From contig OW388291.1 of NCBI GenBank assembly GCA_936450465.1, positions 73,252,436-73,316,435 on the forward strand: a DNA stretch of 64,000 nucleotides, written 5' to 3'. The stretch comes from Gibbula magus. Its lineage: Eukaryota; Mollusca; Gastropoda; Trochida; Trochidae. This document shows, one piece after another, positions 1 through 15,000 of the stretch. The position numbers and the translations under genes are program-made. Each line of letters opens with the position of its first letter. The first letter of the stretch is position 1. Below the pieces are notes generated by a model. It had not been told where the DNA came from. It searched no databases and saw only the letters and a program-made list of their open reading frames with translations.

Positions 1-6
1 TCATAC

Positions 7-3000
7 CTGGAAGAACATTGGCCAGTAGAGAGCTGAAGGCTTCAAGAGCTTGACCAGCAATAATGTTCTTCTCTCGTTCATGCCACTGGAGAACAACATC
101 AAGCACAATGCATTACAGCTCACTTGTTGTATTATTTTATTTTGACAAATATTTAGTTCCTCACTTCAATGAGTAGCAAAACAAGTAAATCTCCCTCTTA
201 GGCACAGACAGACAGATTTTTTTTTTTTTTTATCTTTTATCATATATCACTACTACTTATTAATGATGTGCAAGCCTGTTCTTGGTCAAGTGTGCAAATG
301 ATTCACCAGTTCCTACTGAAATAGTTGTATCTCATATTTCTTGGTTAGGAATCAAATAAGTTGCCAATGATATCATGTACGATTAATTCTGTTCAATAAA
401 GAAGAATATTTGGGAACTGTGACAGAACGTACATAAGCATCGTTAACAGCATCCACGAAGCTGTCTGCTGGTATAGAGAGCAGGTGCTTGGCTTTATCAG
501 GACTAGTACTCCACACCAGGGAGCTGACGTTCTCTCCTAGCTGCAGAAAACATGTCATCAGGTTAATCAGGGTTATGCGTGCATAGCTCTATGACACTCT
601 TTATTTTGCACTTCATAGTAAAATATGGGCTTATCAAATCAGACTTTTGAAGTTGGGTATACACTCTATATGATAAATACAGCCCCCCTTTCACACCACT
701 TTTGGAGAAAAATATGCACTTACAATTTGTTCTCGGCCACAGGGGCCAGTATTGTTGAAAAAGTGTCAAGTCATGTTATATTTCTTGCGTTATCTGATGC
801 ACCAAGTACTGGGCATTGAAACTTGGTCACTTTTAGCTGATGGGATATTTTAAGCAATTTCATATTTAAACAATTTCAAGTAAATCTTTTTTTCAATTTG
901 GTGGGCACACTTCAACAATATGTTAATATTTAAAGCTTTGAAAATTCATATCTTTGTAAATAAGTTTTATGTTTTGTTTTTTAAAATTAAAAGGCTTATT
1001 TCAAAGGTAAATATATTGGCTGTGACTTGATTTATTGTATTGAAGGATAATATCATGACAACATTCTGAAATTCAAACATATGGGGTATTGACCTCGTTA
1101 CGTTCCTTTACTTTTTCGACAATACCGGCTAGGGGTGACTTTTGACCCAAAAAGACTATTGCGATAGTCTATTTCCACTTACTATTGCGATAGCGATAGA
1201 CTATTTTAACTCACTATTGCAATAACTATTACTATAGCTTTTTTTTGTACAAATACGCAATAATCAGCTAGATTTCTTGTAGGTTTTAGCAGAAATGTTT
1301 AATTGATGTAAGGACTATGGAACCAAAATCAGTAAATAAATCATAAATGAAAAGATTTTTTTTTTCATTTTGCTATTTCCTATCTCTAGTTCTTCCCTTT
1401 TGACATTCTAAAATGAAAAATCTTGAATTAAATGCAGTGAGGCTTGTGTAAATCATTCATAATAAAGGGAAATTTAATAGTTTCGATAGTATCGATAGTT
1501 AACCTTACTATTGCGATAGCGATAGTGTTTTTGTTTATACTATCGATATAGTACTATTGCCAAGCCAACTATTGCCATGCATCGATAGTTCGATGTATTG
1601 TTACACCCCTAATACAGGCCCCAGTAGGCGAGAACAAATGAGGGTGAATCTACTAAAAACCCATTACATGTTACAGGATATTTTATAACACGTCATTTAA
1701 AGGCATTCATATCTGAATGACAAACAAACCTGAATGATGGTTAAAATGAAGAATACTAACTGGTAACATTGCTACTGGTCCCGTCGGTAGAAATCTTTGC
1801 CAAGCCACATTGTTATCCACAGCCTGAAACATTGATTCCTCTGTATGCAAGCATGCACTGAACACTACTTAGATGTACACAAAATTGTAGGGCAACCATG
1901 ACCCATAAAAGGTTCTACTTCAAACATTTACAAATTGCCACCTACATAATTCAATCTTCATTTTCAATGTTGTGATTTTGGTTTAGTTGCATCCTTGGTT
2001 CTGCACCGAAAATGTACTGAAATAGTGATATCAAACTGCAATGGTGATATCAAACTGCAATGGTGATATCAAACTGCAATAGTGATATCAAACTGCAATG
2101 GTGATATCAAACTGCAATGGTGAATACACTTTCTCCACCAACTAGCATATAATAATTCAGCACCATTCTTAGATTGTTTGAATTCAAGGATCTATTTGTA
2201 AGGCCTATAAACAAGAAAAAAACATGAAATCCAATGAAATCCAAATGGTGTCACTCACCTCTGCGAGTTTAAGTGTAGCAACAACTGCAGTTTGTCGATA
2301 GTCCCAACTCGTTGTGTGAAAGTTAGCAGCACTTCTTACAGCGGACTGGTTTCCATCTGCCCCAATCTATTGTGAAACCATCTTTGTTCAACACATTAGA
2401 AACTGATATTAGTATTCCTAAAGAGACACAAGTTCAGACAAACTTAAATGTTGATACTTATCTACAGATAAATCATTGACACATCAGGTTATGTACATAT
2501 ATTTTAATCTCAACTGAATTATTTTATCTTCCTTGGAATAATCAATTATATAATTCCAAAACCATTGGATATTTGCCATGACTGAATAATCAATTTCTAA
2601 TACTTTTTTTTATACAATTAAAAACATATACATATTTTCCCCATTAAACAATATTATCTATTGAATTTGGTATTTTAAAACAAGTAATGAACTTTTCACA
2701 TATTTTTGCTGAGATATTTAACATTTCCCATACATACAATCATGAGTTCTGTTCCACTAACATCATGTCGAGATTGCACGAAAATTCAAATGTTCTTCGA
2801 TGATGGCTCTTATCTTTTTTTCAGAATATATAAAACAACTCTCTTTTGGATGTATTTTTAAAAGTTACTGACAAAAGCCTCTGTCAATATCTAAACTCAA
2901 CAATGACAACATTTGAACAAAAGAATATTAACACGTTTTGATTGAAACATTTGAACAAAAGAATATTAACACGTTTTGATTGAGAAAACCTCTTACAAGT

Positions 3001-6000
3001 AATCGTGTTCTTATCACATCACCGTTTTCCATCTCAACTCCAACCCAAGGGTGTTGTTTTGAAGAAAACCCTGTCAAACCAGGTAACTCAAAACCTTTTG
3101 GTCGAGTCTTGTATCTGATTTCTACTTGATCTTTAACTTCAGATAATCTGGACAAAAGGGCTGCTTGAATAATGTCATTTTCGACTATGTACGCCAGTGG
3201 TTCCGACATGTCATCATTGTTGAAGGTGATCATGGAATCAGAACAAGACTCCCAAACCTGCATCAAACAAATTATCTTATTCATCTGGTTATACCACCTT
3301 CATTTGCATTTTGTTTAATGTTTGTTGATCATGTCAATCAGTCAGAAAGGTTAAAAGTTTAAGAAGACCAATAATTTTGTATAGTATGTTTCATTCTCAT
3401 AATGATATAGAATATAATTAAGTCTTTCAAATAATTTTATAATAAGTTGGTGAATCTGTAAGTGCCACATCATTCTGAGTTGCCAATTTAACAACTTTAG
3501 CATTTTGATTTAACTTATCACCAACAGATTAAAATCATCGAGATTGGGGGAATCACAGGCATAACAACCTGTTATCAAAGGGAATAATCTGGGATTGTCT
3601 ACAGTGGCTAAAAGATAGCTTGTCTCTGAACTTAGCTAAATTATGTAGTAGAAATATTTACTTGGGCTTCCATTATACTATATTATTTACCTGCATTCTT
3701 CTCACTTCTTGGCATCTCATTTTCAAAATTTCATCCCAGGCACCGAAACCTAGGAGAAAATTATACTGCTAGTGATTTTACAGAAGTTACGGGTATCATT
3801 GCAATGTAAGAAGTGTAATTATTACTCACCCATTGAAGATATCGCAGTTAAATAAATCTACCATGTTATTACACTTAGTGTAATAACATCGCGTGCTGCC
3901 GATTGACGTGATGTCATAATGGCAAAAATATGACGTCACAATGTCAGTGCCGCGGTCGCAATGGAGTGTGTCCCATTTATCGATGAGTTTGTGGAGTTAA
4001 GTGGCATTTAAATCAGTGAGTACTAAATGAATTACTAAACTCGGTTCCATTTAATAACATATTTATGAAACTCGTTAGATGTTATTTGTATTTACCTTGG
4101 TTTCGCTCGTTTAATACAAACCACTCACTCGTTTTTTAAATATGTTATTAAACGGAACGTCGTTTAGTATTCTCTATCTATATTTGCTTATAAGACAATC
4201 ATGAGGGCATGGGTTCAAATCCCGCAAGAGATTCGGCCTTAAAGTACAAGAATTTGTACTATTGAAAGTAGTGTTATCCCAAATGTAACTATGTTATCTT
4301 TGTTCACTATCTAAATGCCATGTATTTCTAATAATCATGATACTTTACAATAAATAAATTTACACTTAATCCTCCCCCTAGAGTACATTAAATGTTCCTG
4401 TGATTGTCAGACTATTTTATTTGATGAAACTTTTCGAGACGTTGAATTAATAATGGAGAAATTATGGTAATGTCATTTGCTCTTACTTTCAAACAGTTTC
4501 ACAGTTGCTGGGCTCAGTGCACACGTCCTGTTGCTGTACTTGTCTTGCAGAGTGAACTCCCCCTGATCTGGGGCGGCTTCAAGGAGCACTACTTTCTTGT
4601 CGTTGAAGTGAGGGTTGTGAGCTGCAGCAATAGAATACAGATCTAAATTGGAACAAGACAAAAGTGATCACAGCTCACTGCCCCAAACAATTGTTTGTCA
4701 ATCATGATAGCATTTGCTTCCAATGTAACAATGTAAAACTCCTAAACCCTAATCTGTAAGACTAAGGATAATGTAATTGCTTAGAGGTTTGTGACACTCA
4801 AAGCTAAATGCAAATAATTAAAACCAGAAAACCTTCAGCTTAACATTCCGTTTTTTAATATCGTATGCTTACCAATAATCGTTATCAAAATCTGTTCCCT
4901 CAGACAAAACTTATTGTTTTATTTGGAAATAAAAACAAAATATCTCCAAAAGACACAAGACATCAAGGTGCATCCATTGTGTTTCATAAAATTTTATTTG
5001 GCTTTAATACGTTCCAACACACCATATGTGCTGTTTACAATACAAACAAATTCACTTAGCTTGCATATTCATCCCCAATCGCAAAACATATCATAATTAC
5101 TAGTTTCCAATTAAAATCGAGTAACATCATTATACATGTGCAAAAAGCGAAAGTGCATGTCCTATTTACATGCACAGTAGTTACTAGTTATATGACCTAT
5201 TGAGCATTATCAACACAAATTTGTTATTTTGTTTGGTGTAAATAAGATTCCAAAATTACATTTGACTCATTGGCGCGCGCCACACGCAGTGCATTGTCCG
5301 GTTTTCGATCAGAAATCACTACTTTTACCTTCATATCGTCAATATACTAAGTCGAGTATCATTAAAATGGTTGTTTTCGGTAAAACAGTTGGTACTTCTC
5401 GATAAAATAAGACCATTTATAACGTTTGTCATATTTGACCCCCAACAACACAATGGATGTACCTTTAATGAATTCTATGAACAAAGTTTCAGATAAAAAA
5501 AAAAGCGATGCACAAAATTTTTTTATATTTGCATAAAGTATGCAAAGTAGTAGGTCGAGAGGCTCTACCTGCAACCCCACTGGATAGCAGGTAGAGAGCG
5601 ACTATGGTTAAAACGGGGGATTTTTCGCACGTATATTCTAATTATGCCCTATCGTTTGGAATCGCTTGCAAGAATTGTTTTCACCTATTTATAATCGCGA
5701 CATTGCTTGTTTATTTTCTTTATTCGGCCGCGAAATCTGCTAGCGTCCCGGCCGACTGAAACATCAACAAACGCTGCCATCTTGTACACCGGGTGTTTGC
5801 ATCGACCAATCAAATTGCGTCATAGATTCTAAAAACAGATACATTGTGGAGTTAATTTATTCATGGTGACCTCGCATGTTGACGATGTTGGGAGTCCCAG
5901 CAAGTGAGGGAAATCTAACGTAAATTCTTCTCGAACTGTTGAAGGGGAGAAACTCTGAGAAATGGAAATATGATGTTAAGAAGAATTATACATTCTAGTA

Positions 6001-9000
6001 ACTGTTTGTTTTCCAAGAAATACAATTACGTACATCTGTAGCATCCGATAAAATGTGTTTCCTTTTAAAAATTACAGCAATTAGAATCGCAACATAAGTT
6101 TCCAAATGATAACACTATCTTCACCAATAATGCTTTATAAATAAATGTGGATACAAAATGTGGTTATTTTTCAAAATGCAAGAAAATTATGAATGAAATG
6201 TATTTTCTACTACAATGGCATGTGCTGGATGAACTATGCAATGTAAATGATTTAAAAAATTTTTTATTCATGCTACGAAGCTACCGAAGAAGTCAGCACA
6301 TGGTATCTATTCCCGGGAAAATAAAGGTTTATTTGTGGTTTTTTTAAAAAATCGTTGCAATATTCCATAAATATTCACGCTGGATGAAAACACATGCCTC
6401 AGACTTCATAATTCTGACAACTGTTGTTTTGGTATCAACATCATTGCGAAGAATGCGACCGGTGAACAACCTCGTTATACCGCGCTATGCGGGAGTCTTG
6501 TAAACATTACCGGTCACTTGAGTCGGAATCTCTCGTCGGTCAGTAGCATTGCAAAATTACGAAAGCCTACAAGGGCCAAACTCTGTGACAACATTTTTTT
6601 TTTAAAGTTGTAATTACAACTTGTAAAGGTGAAATTACAAGTTAGTTATATATTCAAGTTTTAAAAGTTTTATATTCAAGTTTGAAAGTTGTAATTACAA
6701 CTTTGAAAGTTGTAATTACAACTTTGAAAGTTGTAATTACAACTTGTAAAGGTGAAATTTGAAAAGTTGTATATTCAACTTTTAAAAGTTATATATTCAA
6801 GTTTAAAAAGTCATATATCAGATCGACTTTATCATATATCAGATCTACTTTATCAAAGATCAGATCTACTTTATCATATACCAGATCTACTTTATCATAT
6901 ACCAGATCAACTTAGTCGTATATCAGATCTACTTAGTCATATATCAGGTCTACTTTATCATATATCAGATCTACTTTATCATATATCAGATCTACTTTAT
7001 CATATATCAGATCTACTTAGTCATATATCATGTCTACTTAGTCATATATCAGATCGACTTAGTCATATATCAGATTGACGTAGTCATATATCAGATCTAC
7101 TTAGTCATATATCACGTCTACTAACTCTACTTAGTCATATATCAGGTCTACTTAGTCATATATCACATCTTCTTGATCATATATCAGATCTACTTAGTCA
7201 TATATCAGATCTACTTAGTCGTATATCATATCTACTTAGTCATATATCATATCTACTTAGTCCTATATCAGATCTACTTAGTCATATATCAGATCTACTT
7301 AGTCATATATCAGGTCTACTTAGTCGTATATCAGATCTACTTAGTCATATACCAGATCTACCTTGTCATATATCAGATCGACTTAGTCGTATATCAGATC
7401 TACTTAGTCATATATCACATCTACTTTATCATATATCAGATCTACTTAGTCATATATCAGATTTACTTTATCATATACCAGATCTACTTTATCATATATC
7501 AGATCTACTTAGTCATATACCAGATCGACTTAGTCATATATCATATCTACTTAGTCATATATCAGATCTACTTAGTCATATTACAACTTTAAAACATGAA
7601 TAAACAACTTTCTAAACTTGTAATTACACCTTTAAAACTTGAATATACAACTTTCTGAAATTGTAATTACACCTTTTAAAGTTGTAATTACAACTTGAAT
7701 AAACAACTTTTTAAAGTTGTATTTACACCTTTAAAAGTTGTAATAACAACTTTAAAATTTGAATATACAACTTTAAAACTTGAATATACAACTTTCTAAA
7801 TTTGTAATTACACCTTTAAAAGTTGAAACTACAACTTAAAAAAAAAAATGTTGTCATTGAATTTGGCCCTTGTAGGCTTTCGTACAAAATAATTTGTCAC
7901 GACCTACACAAATTTTTATTTGATAGATACAATTAATTATTGACTAAGTTTGATATATAAACCTTTTTTTTCTTTGCACGATATTTCTGACATGTTTTCT
8001 GATTATCTAATAAATTGTTAGTGAACTTTGTATAGGTTTTGCAACGAACATTTTGAACTACAGTAAAATAAAATTTTAATCCAAATAGCTTACATTTATT
8101 TAGATGGAGATGGGGAATAAAGAAATATTGAAATCATTACTGAAATCATTCAGAGATTGCCATTCGTTCATCTAGACGGTTCGTTCTAAAAAAGCGTGCT
8201 CTCGCTCGCCCGTCATTTTCAGCCTTACCGAATTTTCCTTATTTTCGACCGAACCACTTTGACAAAATTACTTATGGTATTTGACATATATCCCATCATT
8301 TCTGATAGCTTTTCTAGTATTATAAACCCCTTCACATGGAAGTCCGACAATTTCCCACTTTCTTCCCATTTTGTATTGTCGTGCGAAATTAATTGTTCGC
8401 AAAGTAAGTTTTATTTCAGTAATTTTATATTTTATTTATTTTTGTAATATCTCTTTTTATTGCAATTTGCTAAAGATATGGCTTCATATTGAATACATCT
8501 AAACATATTAATAATGCTGATGAGTTTTACAGAAAGAGACATGAGTGATGTAAATGCGATATGTGCGGCAGACATGTTATCGTGCATATCAGCTTCGTAT
8601 TCAAAAGATAAACGTTCTCATTTTTAATGAGCGATTCTCTAAATAAATTTTGGAAATTAAAGTGAATCATATTCTAAAAAAAATTTAAGCTTTAAAAGAA
8701 ATAAAGCATATGTGATTTTGGAAAACTATGTGACCACACAAGGTAATGTGGTTATGCAAAGACCATAAGAAAGAGATATGTCGGACTGACAATGATGTAA
8801 AATACGACCGTGAGAATAAATATTTTTTCTTTAAAAGGCTGGAATAAAACAAATATGATGAAGTAATTTCCACTTTAGAGTGTAAAATATCACCTTAGTG
8901 TCAAATTAATTTTACCCCGTATTACACCAAATAGTTAGTTACGCTCGTATTTTATAAGCGTCGATTACTGAGCACCGCGCGATGTATAAAATCGGTTATA

Positions 9001-12000
9001 TTTTGTCAGCATATACTAACAAATGATTGTTATTGATCAATAACACCTTATCGTAACAAAATGTTAATGTAACGTGGATATGAAATTATTCTATGGCATA
9101 GGATCGACTACAAGACAACAGTTTGTTCCGTTTGGACCACTTGCATGCACGTCTTCTAGACTACATGTCGGCACATCGACAGTCTATTCATTACGGGACT
9201 AGCCAGTAGCCAAAGCATTTAATGAACATTATCAACTAATCAATGAATTACATTATCAATTAATCAAACTGCTGAAAAGTATCAACCAAATGTATAAATA
9301 TTTTGTTTTACAATGTTCACAAATGGTAAATTCAAATTCGTCCCCACTCTCAGACATCGCAAGAAGCCAGGTGACGCTAATTTTATTCATAGTGACCTCG
9401 CTAGTGATCGAGGTCGTTTCTGATTGGCTGGAGGAATGAAATGTTTACCTAGAATTGTAAAACAGAAGAGCGTTGATTGAACAATTTAAAGGAGGTCTAT
9501 GCGGGATAATTAAAACGATCCACGAGTAATTACCACCCAGCGTGCCCAGTCTGATTAAAATCGACCTTGTTCCGAGGAATAAAATTTGCAAAATTTTGCA
9601 TCTGCCGGGATACGAACAGTTTCTGTAGATTCCTCGCCACAAGGTCTGAAAACACCCCGTATAGGCGTGTGTTCAGAACCAGTTTAGCGCAGCCAAAACC
9701 CAGTCAAATAGCTGACCAATCACATCATAGTATTTAAACGGTTGCGGTTTTGAAAGCATTCGGAACAGACAAAAGGATAGCTGTTTGGAGTTATCTGCCC
9801 CTAGTTTCTCGCACCGAAAGCATTTGTTGGGCATCTTTTGATTGGCTAGCTGAATTGCGCCCGAACACGCTAGTGTACGGGGTGCTTTCAGACGGTTTGG
9901 CGTGGAACCTACGAACGAGTTCGTATCCCGGTAGATGCACTATTTTGCATTTTTTATTCCACGGAAAACCGTCGATTTTAATCAGACTGCAGCGTGCCGA
10001 GCCGGAAATCTCAATTAGCGTTCTGTCTACTCAACGTAGTTTTCTTTGCGCATTTTACTCGCTCCTAATTTTCTCGCGTCTAATCCCTCTTCCGTTTGCT
10101 CAACCGGCGTAACCGAGACGAGTATCTACAGACTGTATAAATCGAGCTCGTAATAATGGCGTTATTTACCTTTTTGCGTTGTGTTAATAATAATAATAAT
10201 TAGCACATATGAACCAAGTTTCTATGTGGATATAGTGATATACTGATATGAGCTTGTATTTATCACAATGCAGACCATTTCCCTTTTCTATTATTGATAT
10301 CAAACTCCTGTGTATCGCAAAATAAAGGAAATATCAAAATGGTTCGCTTATCTGATATTTAACAACATTAAACCTATTTCACCCCAAGACTTAAAAAGTT
10401 AGAGTAGGGCAAACTGACTGAAGCTTGGACACTGATCCGATTCGAAAATTATGAAAGACTGTATAATAAATAATAATCTTTAAAATGTCAATTTCAGCAA
10501 ATCAAAATATTGGATATAAAGTATTTAACTCGATTTTACATAGATATTTCAGAATTGCTTTAGATTAACCAAAAAAAGATGGTTTTAGTTGCGTATATCA
10601 TTTCGGACAAGATTTACCTAACTTCGGACCCTACTACCTAATGTTCTGTCTGGCATGCGTCAGTGGTTTAAACTATTCACGAAACTGATTCTTTATATCC
10701 CTAAACACATGGATACTAGTCCAGGAACAATAAAATATCCCTAGTTAAACTGCTTGAAGTACTTTGTCATTTATTGAGAGCATGCTTTCCTAAGCTAACT
10801 AACGCATGCTTCGTTAGAAAAAAAATGACGTCACAATCAACTTGTTGTTGTCATATGTGATATGTAATATTTCTACATATTTCCATAGTTTTTCCGCGGT
10901 CATTTAAAACTTTACATGTGGTTACAAAGAAAATGTAATATTGTCCGAACCTTGGTCAAACTGTCCGAACCAAGGTAATTTTGAAATAATATCATATAAT
11001 ATCAATACTGAATCACATTATCGCATTTAAAGTACGAATATTCAATTTAATTGTAATGAATAGATGTTTCTACTGGTGTATTCATATAATTTAATACATT
11101 CTGGAGCTTCCTGTATGTTCTAAACTGTGCGTGAACATTTACATGAAAACAAATATTTCTTTCTTTCATGAAACCGTTAATTGAACCTCACGCAATGGCT
11201 AGTTTTGATAACAAATATATCAAACTTTTAATAATTCATCAAAAGAAAATACAAATAAAACATATTAAAAAGGAACATTTGGAAACAAACAGATTGCATT
11301 TATTGCAGATATTATTGCATCAGCTGCAAGTGAAAGTCTTCGAAGTTCGGGCGACTTCTGCAGCTGGTGACTTCGGTGTGACTTATGTGTAAATCAAATA
11401 TTTTATAAAGTGGTAAAAATGAAAATATCACCTAAAGACTTCATTACAGGGACATAGCAATGCTAATTGGATGCTAATTGAAAGGTATCTGGCTCGGGCT
11501 GCAGGGTAATTCATGATATGATCATAATCTGCGACGTTACATAATTGTGGTATTTGGTAGTGTCAGTGGAGACGACAACCGCAGGTGTCTGCCAATATAC
11601 AGGAAATGCTGCTGACATAACAGACAATGTGTATTGAACACTGTTATTTGTACATAGACTAAAGTAGAACTCTATGGATGAAACTTCAAAGCATTATATG
11701 TAAGCTTTCTATTGCGAAATCGTATTGCAATTGTCTCCAGCATGGCTAGGCAATTTGTGGATTGCAAAGTTTCTCTGCACGTTATATACACTACTGACTA
11801 GATAACTTACACACGACTTGCGTGTCAATATATCGACATTTAATTTGTTATAGGAAGGTTTATGTGAACTGTATTAACAATTCAATGACTGTTCAGCAAT
11901 ACATTTATAAAACATTATGTATTCAACATTGTATTTGTATATATATTGACATTGACAGAGTATATATATGTCCAAGTTGGGGTTAACCCTTACGTTGCGT

Positions 12001-15000
12001 ATATATATTTTACCCTTTTTAGCCCCTGTGGCGGAATTTACAGGCTCGCAGCTCGCAGCAGTAGTTTGAGCTTAGGCACTAACGAGCTCTGCTGGCGGAA
12101 TTTCCAGGCGGCGATTCCGGTACCGTTTTTACGAAATATACCGCATCTACATGGCGAATACGGGCTATATACGGGCGTTGAATACAAATTCAAGTCGCGG
12201 CACCCGTACACAAATGGTTGCTTTATACCCGCATCTTCGAATTATTTTTTTACGATTTTTCTTTACTTTTCTATTACTTTGTAAAGATTGTCTTTAATTC
12301 GGGCCTTATAACATCATGAATTTGGAGCGCGCTACTGAAATTTTTATATGGACTTGAAGACCAGATGTTTGTCTTTACAACGATATAAAAAATATTAGAA
12401 TGCGACCTATGGTTATAATTCTATTGTCATCTAAAGTTTGTCTTTATTTCCAGCTTCATGAAATCAAAACTCCTGAGCGCGCATATTGCGAAATTTATAT
12501 GTGCTTGTAGATAGTTTATTCCTCTTTACAATGACATAAAAATTATTAGAATACGACTTATGGTTCAGAAAATATAACCAACCAAAGGAGAGTGACGCTA
12601 CCCCGACAGTACCACGTGAATGGTCCCGACGCGCACCAATTTACTGGCACTGCTTGGTCCCCCCGGGACTGTGCTAATTACAGTACCGTTACCTCCTCGA
12701 GACCTCCTCGAGACCTCCTCGAGGGTGCCAGAGCCGAGCGCGCGTGGAACTAATGGGTACTAATGAGCACAGCATACACTAATCACCGCGGCGAACGCAA
12801 TACATGTTGCGCGGTGTAAAGTTTGTCTTTATTTCCAGCTTTATAAAATCGTAAATTATTTCGCGCGCATGCGAAACACGTATGTACTTGAAGACAATTT
12901 ATTCCTCTTTACAATGATATAAAAATTATTGGAATACGTCAAATGGTTCGCAATATATGAAGAGCGTAAGGAAGGCACCCCCAGTACTTAGAAAATTCAT
13001 TTTTGAAAAACTAACTTTTTGCGACATCTGGCGCATCATTTGCCGCATGTTTATTTTTCGCTGCGCATATACATATGATACATGGAATTGAAGACAATTT
13101 ATTGCTCTTTACGATGATGTAAAAAGAAAAAAAATGCGCAACTTCGTTCGGAAGCTATAGCGTGCCAAATGAAGGTACCCTCGGTACTTTGAGGCAACTT
13201 TTTGACTATCGCGCATATCGGGGCACGTGCCGCAACTTTAGTTTTTCGTGCGCATGTATAAATTTTATATTGAATCAAAGCCGAATCTTTCCTCTTTACC
13301 CCATGTAAGTTTTATGAAAATCGGCCACCCGGTTCAGCATTTATGGGTGTTTTTTTATGATGCGGTTCTGGCTGAACTTCCAATGAAAGCTCGCATTCAC
13401 TTTCTCTGTCTCTTTGATAAAATAAAGAATATTTTATTTGCAATGACATGTATTACAATGAAATTACAATGCATTTATGTACAAATATACACAATATTTA
13501 CCTGCGGTTGTGCGCAGAACAGCTTTAGGGACCTAACAAGGTATGTATATAATGTGTATATACTAGTCCACACTTCGGCTCTCTTTACTTTCAATTTTCT
13601 TCTTCTTCATTCCCTTCTTCATTTCTTTCTTTTTCCGTGGCAGTGATGTAAGCCCTGGAATAGTCAGTGGCGGTGTGGTACAGTTTGAAGCATGGTGCGG
13701 CGCACAGAGAAACATTACAATCTGTACATTCATAAGAAGACTCTCTGCCTACTCGTTTTTTCTTCCTTGCTGGCCCATTGCCTTCTTCAATCTGTTTTGC
13801 GAGGACGGCGCGTTTTGCCTTAGAGCATACCACACACATCCTTGTGACGTTTTTCTTCCTTCCGACAGGCTCAATCTTCGTCGGAAAGTGACGTCCATGA
13901 AGACGAGTGACACTCTCGTCGCTCGTGCTCGGCCGACCACGGGGACGTCTGCAAAGTGATGGAACTTGTTCCTTGTCCGCAAATGTTACTATATGTTGCG
14001 CCAAAGCCTTCCTGTATTCCCAACTTGTTTTTAGAGGTTTATCTTTGCTGTATTCTTTATAAATGATGTAAGAGTTCAACATGGCAACGTTGAGAACGTG
14101 AAACCAAACCCGTTTCCACCACTTCAGGGTCTTCACTCGGAACGGCGTGTACGACAACATCTGGTCGGCCCGATCAACACCTCCCATGTACTTGTTGTAC
14201 GTTGTTACAATGCGCGGCTTGAGAACTGGTTCCCCTGTTGCCCGGTTCTTCTTCCCTGTTTGTTCAAGTTGTGTATCTTCAACAGTAGACATGAGAAGCA
14301 CTGATTTTCTATCTTCGTAGCGAAGAACGAGTAGGCCATGGTTGTGAGAAACTGTCATGTCCCCTTGCTTGGCTTTCTTTTTAGGTTTCTTGACTGAATC
14401 AGGAAGTCCCTTTCGATTGGCTCTCAACGTCCCCGTGGCACCTATTCCCCGCTCCCACAAATTTATGTACAGATTTGTGGACGAATAGTAGTTGTCCATA
14501 AAGATGTGATGCCCCTGTCCAACGTAGTCGTTCACCAAGTCCATGACTACATCATAAGTTTTGCCACCTTCAGAAACCGGTTCATTCGTTTTTCCAGTGT
14601 AGAGTTTGAACTTGCAAACGTATCCGTTGTGCGAGTCACACAACATGAAAGCCTTTATCCCATACTTCTTAGGCTTGTCGGGAAGATAAACTTTGAAAGA
14701 TAAGTTACCTTTCCAGGGCACCATGCCCTCGTCGACTGAAATGTTTTGATGCGGTTTATACACTCTTGAAAAACGGTGAACTATCCGGTTATACAAGTGT
14801 CCCAGTTTATTTATTGGTGAAAAGCACGGGGTGTTACGGCCCGGCATCCTCCTGTTGTCAGCCAAGTGTAGGTAGGTTATAAGAAGCCAAAACCTGTCTC
14901 GGGGCATGCACTTGGCGAAGAAAGGCGTTGAGGTAACATCACTTGTTGACCAGTAATCAGCAAAGTTTCTCTGCACAACCAATGACATGGCAATTGTCAT

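Noticed and set aside
2928..3284. Reading COQ6 exon 4 through to the end of its open frame
   Set aside because: The donor at 2996-2995 joins LL to IGADGNQS in phase; the extra residues are intron.
5700..5830. Promoter of a separate gene within COQ6 intron 1
   Set aside because: GC-rich with CCAAT and YY1-like words, but no exon with coding character follows on either strand.
6806..7580. CRISPR-like regular spacing
   Set aside because: Units are contiguous with no unique spacers, and the genome is eukaryotic. The same holds for 35105-35566 and 51044-52940.
6752..7592. Open frames with HISDLLY- and YQIYLVI-type repeats, resembling membrane peptides
   Set aside because: They are products of the 21-bp minisatellite inside a mariner-type MITE.
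9750..10112. 120-codon plus-strand frame
   Set aside because: It overlaps one arm of a foldback repeat and its mirror frame exists in the other arm. No domain recognised.
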